Assembly: GCF_900460525.1 (NCBI RefSeq)
Contig: NZ_UHIY01000001.1
Coordinates: 682,001-746,000, forward strand
From: Yersinia kristensenii
GTDB lineage: Bacteria > Pseudomonadota > Gammaproteobacteria > Enterobacterales > Enterobacteriaceae
Direction of reading: 5' to 3'
Length of the DNA: 64,000 nucleotides
Shown here: piece by piece, positions 55,525 to 64,000 of the stretch
How positions within the stretch are numbered: the first letter of the stretch is position 1
Layout: each line of letters opens with the position of its first letter
Notes under the pieces: generated by a model
What the model saw: the letters and a program-made list of their open reading frames with translations, nothing else
Database searches by the model: none
Told to the model about the DNA's origin: nothing
Program-made: the position numbers and the translations under genes

Positions 55525-58500
55525 ATGAATAATAATAACGAGTCAACCATCAAAACTCATCATCAATTGCTGAGCTATACCCTGTGCGCCCTGTTGGTGT
55601 TGCAACCGGTTATGCCCGCACTGGCGGCGGAGGTGAGTGTTGCCGGGGGCAATACACAGCTAGATAAAGCCGGTAATGGTGTGCCGGTGGTGAACATCGC
55701 GACACCTAATCAGTCCGGAATTTCCCACAACCAATATAACGACTTCAATGTGGGTAAAGAGGGACTGATCCTCAATAATGCTACTGGTCAGTTGACGCAA
55801 TCTCAACTGGGTGGATTGATTCAAAACAACCCTAATTTGCAAACAGGTCACGAAGCCAAAGCCATTATCAATGAAGTGGTGGGTGCTAACCGTTCACAGT
55901 TGCAAGGCTATCTGGAAGTGGCCGGTAAGCAAGCCAGTGTCATGGTGGCAAACCCTTACGGTATCACCTGCGATGGTTGCGGATTTATTAATACCCCGAA
56001 TGTGACACTGACCACCGGCAAGCCAATGATGGATGCCAACGGTAAATTGCAGGCGTTAGAAGTCACCCAAGGGGCCATCTCCATTCAGGGCAAAGGCCTC
56101 GATGCCAGCAAAAGCGGTGCACTGTCAATTATCAGCCGTGCCACTGAGATTAACGCCCAACTTTATGCACAAGACCTCACTCTGATTGCCGGTAGTAACC
56201 GGGTGGATGCGGCCGGTCATGTCAGCGCGTTGCAAGGCAAAGGTAATGTGCCCAAAGTGGCGGTTGATACCGGCGCATTGGGTGGGATGTATGCCAATCG
56301 CATCCGTCTGGTGTCCAGTGAGAAAGGGGTGGGTGTTAACCTCGGTAACCTCAATGCCCGTCAGGGGGATATCCAACTGGATAGCAGCGGCAAGCTGACC
56401 CTCAATAATTCGCTGGCACAGGGCAACCTGAATGTCAGCGCGACTGAAATGGCTCTGGGTGGCAGCCACAAATCCGGGCAGGATATGGTGTTGAACAGCC
56501 AGGGCAAGCTGACGGTGAACAACGCTTCGCTCAATTCGGACCAGCAACTGGCACTCAAAGGCAGCGATTTGGTACTGGAGCAATCCACGATCAGTGCGGC
56601 CAAAGCCGTGACTCTGGATTCGGCAGGCAAGTTGCGTACAGCCAACAGTACGATACTGGCGGGTAGCGACGTTCAAGGCAAATTGGTCGGCGGGCAAACG
56701 CTGACGCTGAAAGGCACCGAGCAACAGTGGTTGAATAGCCAGCTCGGGGCTGGAACCGTGCTTGCGACAGCGCAAAACAACCTAATTCTGGATGAGGGTT
56801 CCACGCTAACGGGTCTGGATGGTGTGACCTTACAAGGTGGCACCCTGAATTTGGCGGGTAAAACCAGCTCTGGCGGTGATGCCACTCTACAAGGTACTGA
56901 CCTGCAAAGTACCCGCAACAGCCTGTTCAGTGCACAGGGCGATATTCATCTCACTTTCAGTGGTAATGCAAATTGGCAGGGGCAGCTTACCGCCGGGCGG
57001 GATCTTACACTACAGGCTGACACACTGGATAACAGTGGACAACTTGCAGCCAATCGCCACAACCAAATAACGGCACAAAGCCTCAATAATAGCGGGCTGA
57101 TGCAAGCTCAGGGTTCCCAAAACCTAGATGTCAGACAACTCGACAATCGTGGTCAACTGCAATCAGCTGGCGCATTGACATTGAATGCCGATACGGTGAA
57201 TAACCGCGGTCTGATTGGCTCAGAACAGCAGTTAACCCTGACGGTGCGTGATACCTTGAATGTCGATGGGGCGCTGTACGCCGAAGGGCCACTGAACGTG
57301 CGAGCAGGTGAGTTCCTGCTGGCGGGACGGGCGACCGGGAAGCAGGGTCTCGCTATCAACAGCAACCTGACGGCCACTGAAGGCTCGGCGCTACTCAGTT
57401 CCGGCGATATTCACCTACAAGGGGAAACATTGCTGCTGAGTGGGTTATTGTCTGGCGATCGCGCCCTGACCGTGGCGGGAGAACAGTTCACCACCGGTAA
57501 CCGTGCGCAAATTCAGGCCAAAGATAGCATTACATTGAATACTGAGAAGAATGCCCAGCTTGCCGGTATTTTTACTACGTTGGGTGACCTGAATCTTGTC
57601 TCTGGAACCACTGAAAACCGGGCAGATATAGTCGCACGTAATATTGATTGGCGTAGTGACAGCCTTATCCAGCAAGGGCGTATGCAGGCTGACCACGATT
57701 TGATGCTGACGGTTAATCAGCTCAATCAGCACGGAACCTTGCAAGCAGGACAAAAGTTGGCGCTGCGTGGTGAGCAATTGGTCAACAGTGGACGGATTGG
57801 CGCTCCGCAGCTCGAATTGGCCTTTACCCGTAGTCTGGACAACAGCGGCTCACTGATGGCTAGTCAGGGATTAACGCTGGAAGTTCCCTCATTGAGCAAC
57901 AGCGGCACCTTGGCAGCAAACGCATTGGCATTGAAAACCCACAATCTGGATAACAGCGGGCTAGTGCAGGCCGACGTCAATGCCATTATTGATGCACAAA
58001 CATTAACCAATAGAGATACCGGACGTTTGCTGGCAGGTAACGCTCTGACTTTACAAGGTGTGCAACTGAACAATGCCGGTAAACTGCAAGCCAACCGCCT
58101 GAATATTGAAACACAAACCTGGGATAACACCGGCAGTGCATTAGGTATCAGCCAACTCACAGCAAACGCCACACAAAAGCTCACCAACCGCGGGCAATTA
58201 TTGAGTCAGGGCCCTCTCACGCTAAATACGAAGTCATTGACCAATAATGGGAAAATACTCAGTGAGAACCAGCTCAACCTCAATGCACAGCAATTTATCA
58301 ACCAGGGTGAAGCGCAAGGTACCACTACACAGTTAAATGCTGAGCAGTTAACTAACAGTGGTCATCTGATTGGTGTCGAGCGTCTGGTGTTGCAATTGCA
58401 ACAGGACTTGAACAATGCCACCGGCGGTAAGTTACTGAGCGGCGGTGATCTGAAGGTGAATGCAGCGGCTGTTAGCAATGCCGGGACGTGGCAAGGCGAG

Positions 58501-61500
58501 CAGATTATTTTGGCGGCACGCCAGCTGGATAACACCGGGATTTTACAGGCGAATAACCGCATCCAACTCGATCTCACCGGTAATGTTAACAGCGGTGTAG
58601 GTAGTCAAATAGTCACCCTCGGTGAAGCAACGATTAACGCGCTGGCGTTGGTTAACCACGGCAATTGGCAGGCGGCTTCGCTGTTCCTGAAAGGCGATTC
58701 GCTGCTCAACAATGGTGTCATCGCCGGGGTTAATCAGCTTAAGTCTGAAATAAGTCGCGACATCACCCAACAAAAAAGCGGTGAGATGCTGAGCAATGGC
58801 TTACTAACCCTGAATGCCACCCAAGTCGATAATCAGGGGCGTATACAGGCCAATTCTCTGGCGCTACACGCGGTAGACATGACCAATAACGGGGTGATGC
58901 AAGGCCAGGATGTATTCAATGCCCAACTGAGTGGCGTGTTCCATAACCTTGCCAGTGGCGATCTTCGCAGCCAAAACGGGTTGAAGCTGAATGCTGCGGG
59001 GTTAGATAACGCGGGTAACATTCAGAGCACCGAAGCCAGCACATTCGTGTTGACGACGCCGATGCTTAACACAGGCAAAATTGTTGTCGGGGGAGATTTA
59101 GATATTGGCGCTCTCGCCCTCAACAATAGCGGCTGGCTGCAAGCGAATAACATCACTTTTAACGGTACGCGACTGGATAACTCCGGTACGCTGATAGCGG
59201 CGGGCGATAACCGGCTGACACTCGATATTTTCAACAATCGGGGAACAGTACAGGGCGACAACCTGCAACTGAAGATTGGCAGCCTGAATAATGCTGGCAC
59301 CCTGCTGGCCACTCGCCAGATGAGCGTACAGGCGCAACAAATTGATAATCAACAGGATGCTAAGTTATTCAGCGCAGGCGACCTGACTGTCGTCAGTGGC
59401 GGGTTTAGCCTGTTTGGGCAATTGGTGGCCTTGGGCAATCTTTCCCTGACCCTCAATGATGCCCTCACACAGCATGGCACACTGGCCGCAGGCAAAATGC
59501 TCAACCTGTCCAGTCACGGGGATATCACTCTCACGGGCACTACACAGGGTCAAAGCCTGTCTATCCATAGTCTGGGGCAGTTTACTCACAGCGGAACACT
59601 GCGCGGGGGTAACGGCGATGTCCGTATTGAGGCCATGGGTATCACACAAAATGATACGGCCAGTCTACAAGCTGGAGGCCGCATACAACTGCTGAGTAGT
59701 AGCACTATCAGCAACAACGGCTTTATTGGTACCGCAGGCGACCTGCTATTAAACGCCGCCAGTCAATTGTTTAACAGCGGCATGTTGTACAGCGGTGGCA
59801 ATATGCAACTGCTGGCCGACCAGATAACCAACCACTACGGCGATATTTTAGCGGACAACAGTCTGTGGATGCAGAAAGATACCACCGGCAGTGCCAACAG
59901 CGAGGTTATTAACACCTCCGGCACCATTGAGACGGGGCACGGTGATATCACCATCAATACCAACCATTTGCTGAATCAGCGTGATGGATTGAGTGTGACC
60001 CGCACAGACAAGGATCTGACTAATGAATATCCTTGGTTAAATGGTGCAATAGTAAAAGTGCCACTGAGTTTCTTCGAAGAAGGCGAGGTGGGTTACTACA
60101 CGATAAAAATCACCCAGCAAGAAGCCGGGGATGATGCCAATCAAGTGAGTCATACAGAAACCTATGCCGCCCCCTTTGAGAAAACGCGAGAGCTGGCATT
60201 ATCTGTTTCTACCCTTTCAGTCACCAGCAAGGGAGCGGCTGGACGTATATCTTCCGGTAAAGATCTGGTCGTAACCGCTCAAACGCTCGATAACCTGGCT
60301 AGCGATATCCTCTCTAATGGTGATATCTCTCTTACGGGTAATACGCTGAATAACCAGTCCTGGTTGGCGGGGACAGAAACACGCTATCAAACCTACCGCA
60401 CAGGGGAACTCCCTGAATCCAGATACTGGTATGAAGTGTCCAAATTACAGCCCCTTAATATCTATGCATTGGGGCAAATCGAGGACCAATCTGTTACCTA
60501 CGCCGCTGATGGGGATATTCGTACTGAACGCAGTGAAGACAGCCAGCTCTATCGCTCCGTCATTCAAGCCGGTGGCGCAGTTAATGCTCATTTCACTGGC
60601 GATATCAGTAACACCACAGCCACGCCAAATGCAGGCGGAGTGAGCCATACACTGGCGGCCCCTAAGCTGGATTTACAATCACAACCAGATAATATCGGCA
60701 CTGCTCAGGCACAAGATCTGACGGACGACCAATATATCACCGTGGGGACGCCAGTCTGGAAAGATAACTTGCAGAACGCGCTGGGTTCCTTGGGCAATAA
60801 TGCCACGGAGTTGGCGGATTATCCGTTGCCGAATAGCAACAATGGCCACTTTGTGCTGGCCCCTGACCCAAGCAGCCCGTATCTGATCACCACCAACCCC
60901 AAACTGAATGAATTAGGGCAACTCGATAACAGCCTGTTTGACGGTTTGTACGCCATGCTGGGCCAGCAGCCGGGAGCCGCACCACAGGAAAATAACAGCC
61001 AGTTTACTGACCAAAAACAGTTCCTCGGCTCAGCCTATTTCCTCGATCGCTTAAACCTAAAACCCGATTATGACTATCGCTTCCTCGGCGATGCAGCTTT
61101 CGACACCCGCTATATCAGTAATGCGGTCCTGAGCCAAACTGGTCAGCGTTACCTCAATGGCCTTGGCTCTGATTTAGCCCAGATGCAATACCTTATCGAC
61201 AACGCGGCACAAGCCCAAAGCGGGCTGGGGCTAACACTGGGTGTCAGCTTGACAGCGGAACAGGTTGCTGCCCTGAACAAAAGTATTGTCTGGTGGGAAG
61301 AGATTAATGTTAACGGCCAGACTGTTTTAGCTCCCAAATTGTATTTGGCGAAAGCGGATAGCGCCTCGCTAAACGGCAGCGTTATCAGTGGTAATCAGGT
61401 CAATCTCGCGGCAGGCAAGGTCATTAACGCGGGAAGTACCCTCAAGGCCGACCAATTATTGGCGGTGAATAGTCAAATCACCCTCAGCAACCTGCAAGGC

Positions 61501-64000
61501 GGGAAAATCACGTCCGGCGGTGATCTGCAACTGAGTGCTATCGGTGATATCAGTAATATTGGCTCCAGCATCGCCGGTCAGCGAGTGGCACTGGAGAGCC
61601 TTGATGGCAATATTATCAATCAAACACTCAGCCAACAGTGGACAGCAACGACGGCCGGTAATGGCCGCTGGAATAGCGAGTCCTTGTCATTAACCCGCAC
61701 AGAAATTGGCGATACCTCCACTATCAGCGCTGGGGACTCTCTCAGCCTGAATGCAGGAAAAGACATTTTAGTCACCGGTGCCAAGGTGTCTGCTGGTGGT
61801 AACCTGGATATGCAAGCGGGGGGAGATATTGCCATTACGGCTAATACCACGCTCAGCAATAATGAACATAATCTACAGCGTGATCGTCGCAACGGTTATC
61901 AACAAAGTGAGCAGCGCGACAGCCTGAGCAGTGAAATCAGTGCTGGCGGCGATCTGACACTCAATGCAGGTAACGATGTGTCACTGACAGCCAGTGAACT
62001 GGCTGCGAAAGGGAATGTGGGGCTGTCCGCAGGGCGTGATATTTCGCTGGAAACAGCGGAGAAAAATAGCCAACAAAAAACCAATAACAGTGAAAACCGC
62101 ACCACTGATGCCACCCGCTCAGTGATAACCAGTGGCAATAATCTGACATTGGATGCCGGGCGTGATATCAACTCCCAGGCAGCAGCGCTGGTGTCAGATA
62201 ACGCCACCACCCTCAAAGCTGGCCGTGACGTCAATCTTAATGCCCAGCAAAGCAGCACCTACAGCGAAAACCACGGTGATCGCAAACAGCAAATTAATGA
62301 GTCCATCCGTCAGCAAGGGACTGAAATCGTCAGCGGTGGGGATACCACCATTCTGGCCGGTCATGACATTAATCTGCAGGCCACACAGGCGCAGGCCAGT
62401 GGTGATATTGCGCTGAAAGCCGGTCATGACATTAATGTGACCACGGCGACAGAAAGTGATTATTCCTTCTTTGAAGAAACTACCGTTAAGAAGAAAAGGC
62501 TGTCGAAGACCACCACCCACGTGGTCTCTGAAGATTACGCCACACAGGAACAAGGCTCGCTGCTCAGTGGTAAAAATGTCTCATTATCTGCCGGTAATGA
62601 CTTACTGGTGAAAGGTTCTGCGGTTGTCGGTGACAATAATGTCGCACTGACTGCGGGCAACAATGTGGATATTGTGGCGGCCACCGAAGAACAATCCAGT
62701 TACCGCTTGTCTGAACAGAAAAAAAGCGGCATGTTCAGTGGCGGCGGCATCGGGGTCACTATTGGCAGCACCTCATCACGCCAACAAAGCCGTGATTCCG
62801 GGACGACACAAAGCCAAAGCGCCAGCACTATTGGTAGCACGGGCGGCGATGTCACCATCAACGCTGGCGGCACTGCCCATATTGGTGGCGCGGATATTCT
62901 GGCCAATAAAAACCTGAATGTCACCGGGGATAGTGTCGTCATTGAACCGGGTCAGGACAAACGCAGCAGCGATCAACTTTATGAACAAAAAAGCAGTGGC
63001 TTGACACTCGCCCTTTCCGGCGCGGTAGGTTCAGCGTTGAACACGGCGGTGACAACCGTACAAGAGGCAAAAGACGAAACCAATGGCCGTCTGGCAGCAT
63101 TAAAAGGCACCAAAGCGGCTCTGACAGGAATATCGGCTAAACAGGCCGTGGATCTGGCTCAGGCACAGGGCAATAGCGATACCGGCAGCCTGTTTGGTGT
63201 CAGCGTGTCGTTAGGCTCACAAAAATCGACCTCGCAACAACATCAGGAACAGCAGGCGGTCAGCGGCTCAACCCTGACCGCGGGCAATGACCTCAATATC
63301 ACCGCCACCGGTAAAGGCCAGAGTACCAACAGCGGCGATATCATTATTGGCGGGAGCCAGCTCAAAGCCGGTCACGACACCACATTGGATGCCGATCGCG
63401 ACCTGTTTCTACTCGGTGCAGCCAATACCCAGAAAACCGAAGGCAGCAACAGCAGCAGTGGTGGCAGTATTGGGGCCAGTATCAGTTTGGGTAAAGAAAG
63501 CGGGCTGAGTATCTTTGCCAATGCCAATAAATCCAAAGGTAATGACAGTGGTAATGGCACCTCCTGGTCTGAAACTACCCTCGACAGTGGCAACACCTTG
63601 TCTCTCACCAGTGGCCGCGATACCACCCTGCTGGGCGCACAACTCAGTGGCGACAAAGTCGAAGCGGATGTCGGCCGCAATCTGACCCTGCAAAGCCAGC
63701 AAGACAGTGACCGTTACGATTCCAAACAGCAGAGTATCAGCGGCGGTGTCAGTGCTGTGATTATGGGTACCGGCGGCGGTTCAGCCAATCTGAGTGCCAC
63801 TCAAGACAAAATGCACAGCAACTTTGATTCGGTGCAAGAGCAGACGGGTATCTTTGCGGGCAAAGGTGGCTTTGATATTACCGTCGGGGAACACACCCAG
63901 CTTAATGGTGCAGTGATTGGCTCTACGGCAACGGCAGATAAGAACAAGCTGGATACCGGCACACTGGGCTTTAGCAATATTGACAATAAAGCCGAGTTCA
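55525..64000 (+). CDS. cdiA: Giant two-partner exoprotein, CdiA/FhaB family (3' end outside window)
   Basis: An open frame of at least 2825 codons from ATG 55525 (AGGG four bases upstream). The signal peptide ends near MPALA-AEVSV (residue 35). A TPS domain follows with NQYNDFNVGKEGLILNN and VANPYGITCDGCGFINTPN. FHA-1 beta-helix repeats run to about residue 1490. A non-repetitive region at about 1490-1925 (60000-61300) occupies the place of the CdiA receptor-binding domain. FHA-2 repeats of LTAGNDLNI type continue to the window edge. The order transporter-exoprotein and the size favour CdiA (contact-dependent inhibition) over ShlA-type hemolysin. The toxin tip and the immunity gene lie beyond the window. 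Confidence 0.88.
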   Translation, partial: MNNNNESTIKTHHQLLSYTLCALLVLQPVMPALAAEVSVAGGNTQLDKAGNGVPVVNIATPNQSGISHNQYNDFNVGKEGLILNNATGQLTQSQLGGLIQNNPNLQTGHEAKAIINEVVGANRSQLQGYLEVAGKQASVMVANPYGITCDGCGFINTPNVTLTTGKPMMDANGKLQALEVTQGAISIQGKGLDASKSGALSIISRATEINAQLYAQDLTLIAGSNRVDAAGHVSALQGKGNVPKVAVDTGALGGMYANRIRLVSSEKGVGVNLGNLNARQGDIQLDSSGKLTLNNSLAQGNLNVSATEMALGGSHKSGQDMVLNSQGKLTVNNASLNSDQQLALKGSDLVLEQSTISAAKAVTLDSAGKLRTANSTILAGSDVQGKLVGGQTLTLKGTEQQWLNSQLGAGTVLATAQNNLILDEGSTLTGLDGVTLQGGTLNLAGKTSSGGDATLQGTDLQSTRNSLFSAQGDIHLTFSGNANWQGQLTAGRDLTLQADTLDNSGQLAANRHNQITAQSLNNSGLMQAQGSQNLDVRQLDNRGQLQSAGALTLNADTVNNRGLIGSEQQLTLTVRDTLNVDGALYAEGPLNVRAGEFLLAGRATGKQGLAINSNLTATEGSALLSSGDIHLQGETLLLSGLLSGDRALTVAGEQFTTGNRAQIQAKDSITLNTEKNAQLAGIFTTLGDLNLVSGTTENRADIVARNIDWRSDSLIQQGRMQADHDLMLTVNQLNQHGTLQAGQKLALRGEQLVNSGRIGAPQLELAFTRSLDNSGSLMASQGLTLEVPSLSNSGTLAANALALKTHNLDNSGLVQADVNAIIDAQTLTNRDTGRLLAGNALTLQGVQLNNAGKLQANRLNIETQTWDNTGSALGISQLTANATQKLTNRGQLLSQGPLTLNTKSLTNNGKILSENQLNLNAQQFINQGEAQGTTTQLNAEQLTNSGHLIGVERLVLQLQQDLNNATGGKLLSGGDLKVNAAAVSNAGTWQGEQIILAARQLDNTGILQANNRIQLDLTGNVNSGVGSQIVTLGEATINALALVNHGNWQAASLFLKGDSLLNNGVIAGVNQLKSEISRDITQQKSGEMLSNGLLTLNATQVDNQGRIQANSLALHAVDMTNNGVMQGQDVFNAQLSGVFHNLASGDLRSQNGLKLNAAGLDNAGNIQSTEASTFVLTTPMLNTGKIVVGGDLDIGALALNNSGWLQANNITFNGTRLDNSGTLIAAGDNRLTLDIFNNRGTVQGDNLQLKIGSLNNAGTLLATRQMSVQAQQIDNQQDAKLFSAGDLTVVSGGFSLFGQLVALGNLSLTLNDALTQHGTLAAGKMLNLSSHGDITLTGTTQGQSLSIHSLGQFTHSGTLRGGNGDVRIEAMGITQNDTASLQAGGRIQLLSSSTISNNGFIGTAGDLLLNAASQLFNSGMLYSGGNMQLLADQITNHYGDILADNSLWMQKDTTGSANSEVINTSGTIETGHGDITINTNHLLNQRDGLSVTRTDKDLTNEYPWLNGAIVKVPLSFFEEGEVGYYTIKITQQEAGDDANQVSHTETYAAPFEKTRELALSVSTLSVTSKGAAGRISSGKDLVVTAQTLDNLASDILSNGDISLTGNTLNNQSWLAGTETRYQTYRTGELPESRYWYEVSKLQPLNIYALGQIEDQSVTYAADGDIRTERSEDSQLYRSVIQAGGAVNAHFTGDISNTTATPNAGGVSHTLAAPKLDLQSQPDNIGTAQAQDLTDDQYITVGTPVWKDNLQNALGSLGNNATELADYPLPNSNNGHFVLAPDPSSPYLITTNPKLNELGQLDNSLFDGLYAMLGQQPGAAPQENNSQFTDQKQFLGSAYFLDRLNLKPDYDYRFLGDAAFDTRYISNAVLSQTGQRYLNGLGSDLAQMQYLIDNAAQAQSGLGLTLGVSLTAEQVAALNKSIVWWEEINVNGQTVLAPKLYLAKADSASLNGSVISGNQVNLAAGKVINAGSTLKADQLLAVNSQITLSNLQGGKITSGGDLQLSAIGDISNIGSSIAGQRVALESLDGNIINQTLSQQWTATTAGNGRWNSESLSLTRTEIGDTSTISAGDSLSLNAGKDILVTGAKVSAGGNLDMQAGGDIAITANTTLSNNEHNLQRDRRNGYQQSEQRDSLSSEISAGGDLTLNAGNDVSLTASELAAKGNVGLSAGRDISLETAEKNSQQKTNNSENRTTDATRSVITSGNNLTLDAGRDINSQAAALVSDNATTLKAGRDVNLNAQQSSTYSENHGDRKQQINESIRQQGTEIVSGGDTTILAGHDINLQATQAQASGDIALKAGHDINVTTATESDYSFFEETTVKKKRLSKTTTHVVSEDYATQEQGSLLSGKNVSLSAGNDLLVKGSAVVGDNNVALTAGNNVDIVAATEEQSSYRLSEQKKSGMFSGGGIGVTIGSTSSRQQSRDSGTTQSQSASTIGSTGGDVTINAGGTAHIGGADILANKNLNVTGDSVVIEPGQDKRSSDQLYEQKSSGLTLALSGAVGSALNTAVTTVQEAKDETNGRLAALKGTKAALTGISAKQAVDLAQAQGNSDTGSLFGVSVSLGSQKSTSQQHQEQQAVSGSTLTAGNDLNITATGKGQSTNSGDIIIGGSQLKAGHDTTLDADRDLFLLGAANTQKTEGSNSSSGGSIGASISLGKESGLSIFANANKSKGNDSGNGTSWSETTLDSGNTLSLTSGRDTTLLGAQLSGDKVEADVGRNLTLQSQQDSDRYDSKQQSISGGVSAVIMGTGGGSANLSATQDKMHSNFDSVQEQTGIFAGKGGFDITVGEHTQLNGAVIGSTATADKNKLDTGTLGFSNIDNKAEF

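Larger units (their letters stand above)
42878..64000. mobile_element. CP4/P4-like genomic island (left end; right end beyond window)
   Basis: From the leuX-type remnant onward the genes are typical island content: DUF4942, CbtA/CbeA, RadC, ArdB/KlcA, DUF932, AlpA and a YfjJ/YagK protein, as in E. coli CP4-57, CP4-44 and CP4-6. A two-partner secretion locus follows without a visible right junction. No integrase is in the window. The right limit is therefore unknown, and whether the CDI-like genes are inside the island is inferred only from the orientation of the tRNA fragment. Confidence 0.65.

Noticed and set aside
56125..63986. Many minus-strand frames of 60-216 codons opposite the exoprotein
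   Set aside because: They arise from the repetitive FHA coding sequence and vanish once the plus-strand frame is recognised. None has a ribosome site or known motif.

Overview
The window looks like chromosome of a Yersinia species of the Y. enterocolitica / Y. frederiksenii / Y. kristensenii type. This is inferred from family recognition and was not checked by database search. Supporting signs are ERIC repeats, a complete lsr (AI-2) locus whose LsrF and LsrG have the E. coli lengths, LPS-core genes, and CP4-like island genes.

Backbone, left part (1-30000). The minus strand carries gldA-dhaK-dhaL-dhaM, which oxidises glycerol to dihydroxyacetone and phosphorylates it with PEP. It then carries a two-gene RND efflux unit, arcD-arcA (arginine deiminase without the rest of the pathway), and two LPS-core genes (heptosyltransferase III and an O-antigen ligase-type protein). 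The AI-2 locus follows: lsrK and lsrR on the minus strand, lsrA-C-D-B-F-G on the plus strand. LsrACDB imports AI-2, LsrK phosphorylates it, phospho-AI-2 relieves LsrR, and LsrF and LsrG degrade it. Next come a secreted alpha/beta hydrolase, a DUF2501 protein, two YdcZ-type transporters with a divergent LysR regulator, a small exported protein and an HNH nuclease.

AT-rich insert (about 30000-34700). It holds a restriction-modification pair: an HNH endonuclease facing a methyltransferase that fuses a C5-cytosine half to an N6-adenine half. This is the architecture expected of Esp3I/Eco31I-like type IIS systems. An unrecognised small gene lies upstream of the methyltransferase.

Backbone, middle (34700-42850). 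Present are an Ner/SfsB-like regulator, a flavodoxin-fold quinone reductase with a divergent TetR regulator, a GNAT / PAS-LuxR / NCS1-permease cluster, an MDR oxidoreductase with a divergent LysR regulator, and an exported ParB-like protein.

Genomic island (from about 42878 to beyond the right edge). It starts at a 20-base copy of the 3' end of a leuX-type tRNA gene, next to what looks like that tRNA's own terminator. The content is CP4/P4-like: DUF4942, a CbtA/CbeA toxin-antitoxin pair in reversed gene order, RadC, ArdB/KlcA antirestriction, DUF932, a secreted-protein operon with a duplicated domain and a hidden 57-residue gene, an orphan 353-residue protein, AlpA, and a YfjJ/YagK (inovirus Gp2) protein with an HUH-like motif. 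A two-partner secretion locus follows: a CdiB/ShlB-type transporter and a very large CdiA/FhaB-type exoprotein that is still open at the window end. No integrase, insertion sequence, rRNA, intact tRNA or CRISPR array was seen. The orientation of the tRNA fragment predicts that the intact tRNA and the integrase lie to the right of the window, so the contact-dependent inhibition locus would be island cargo.
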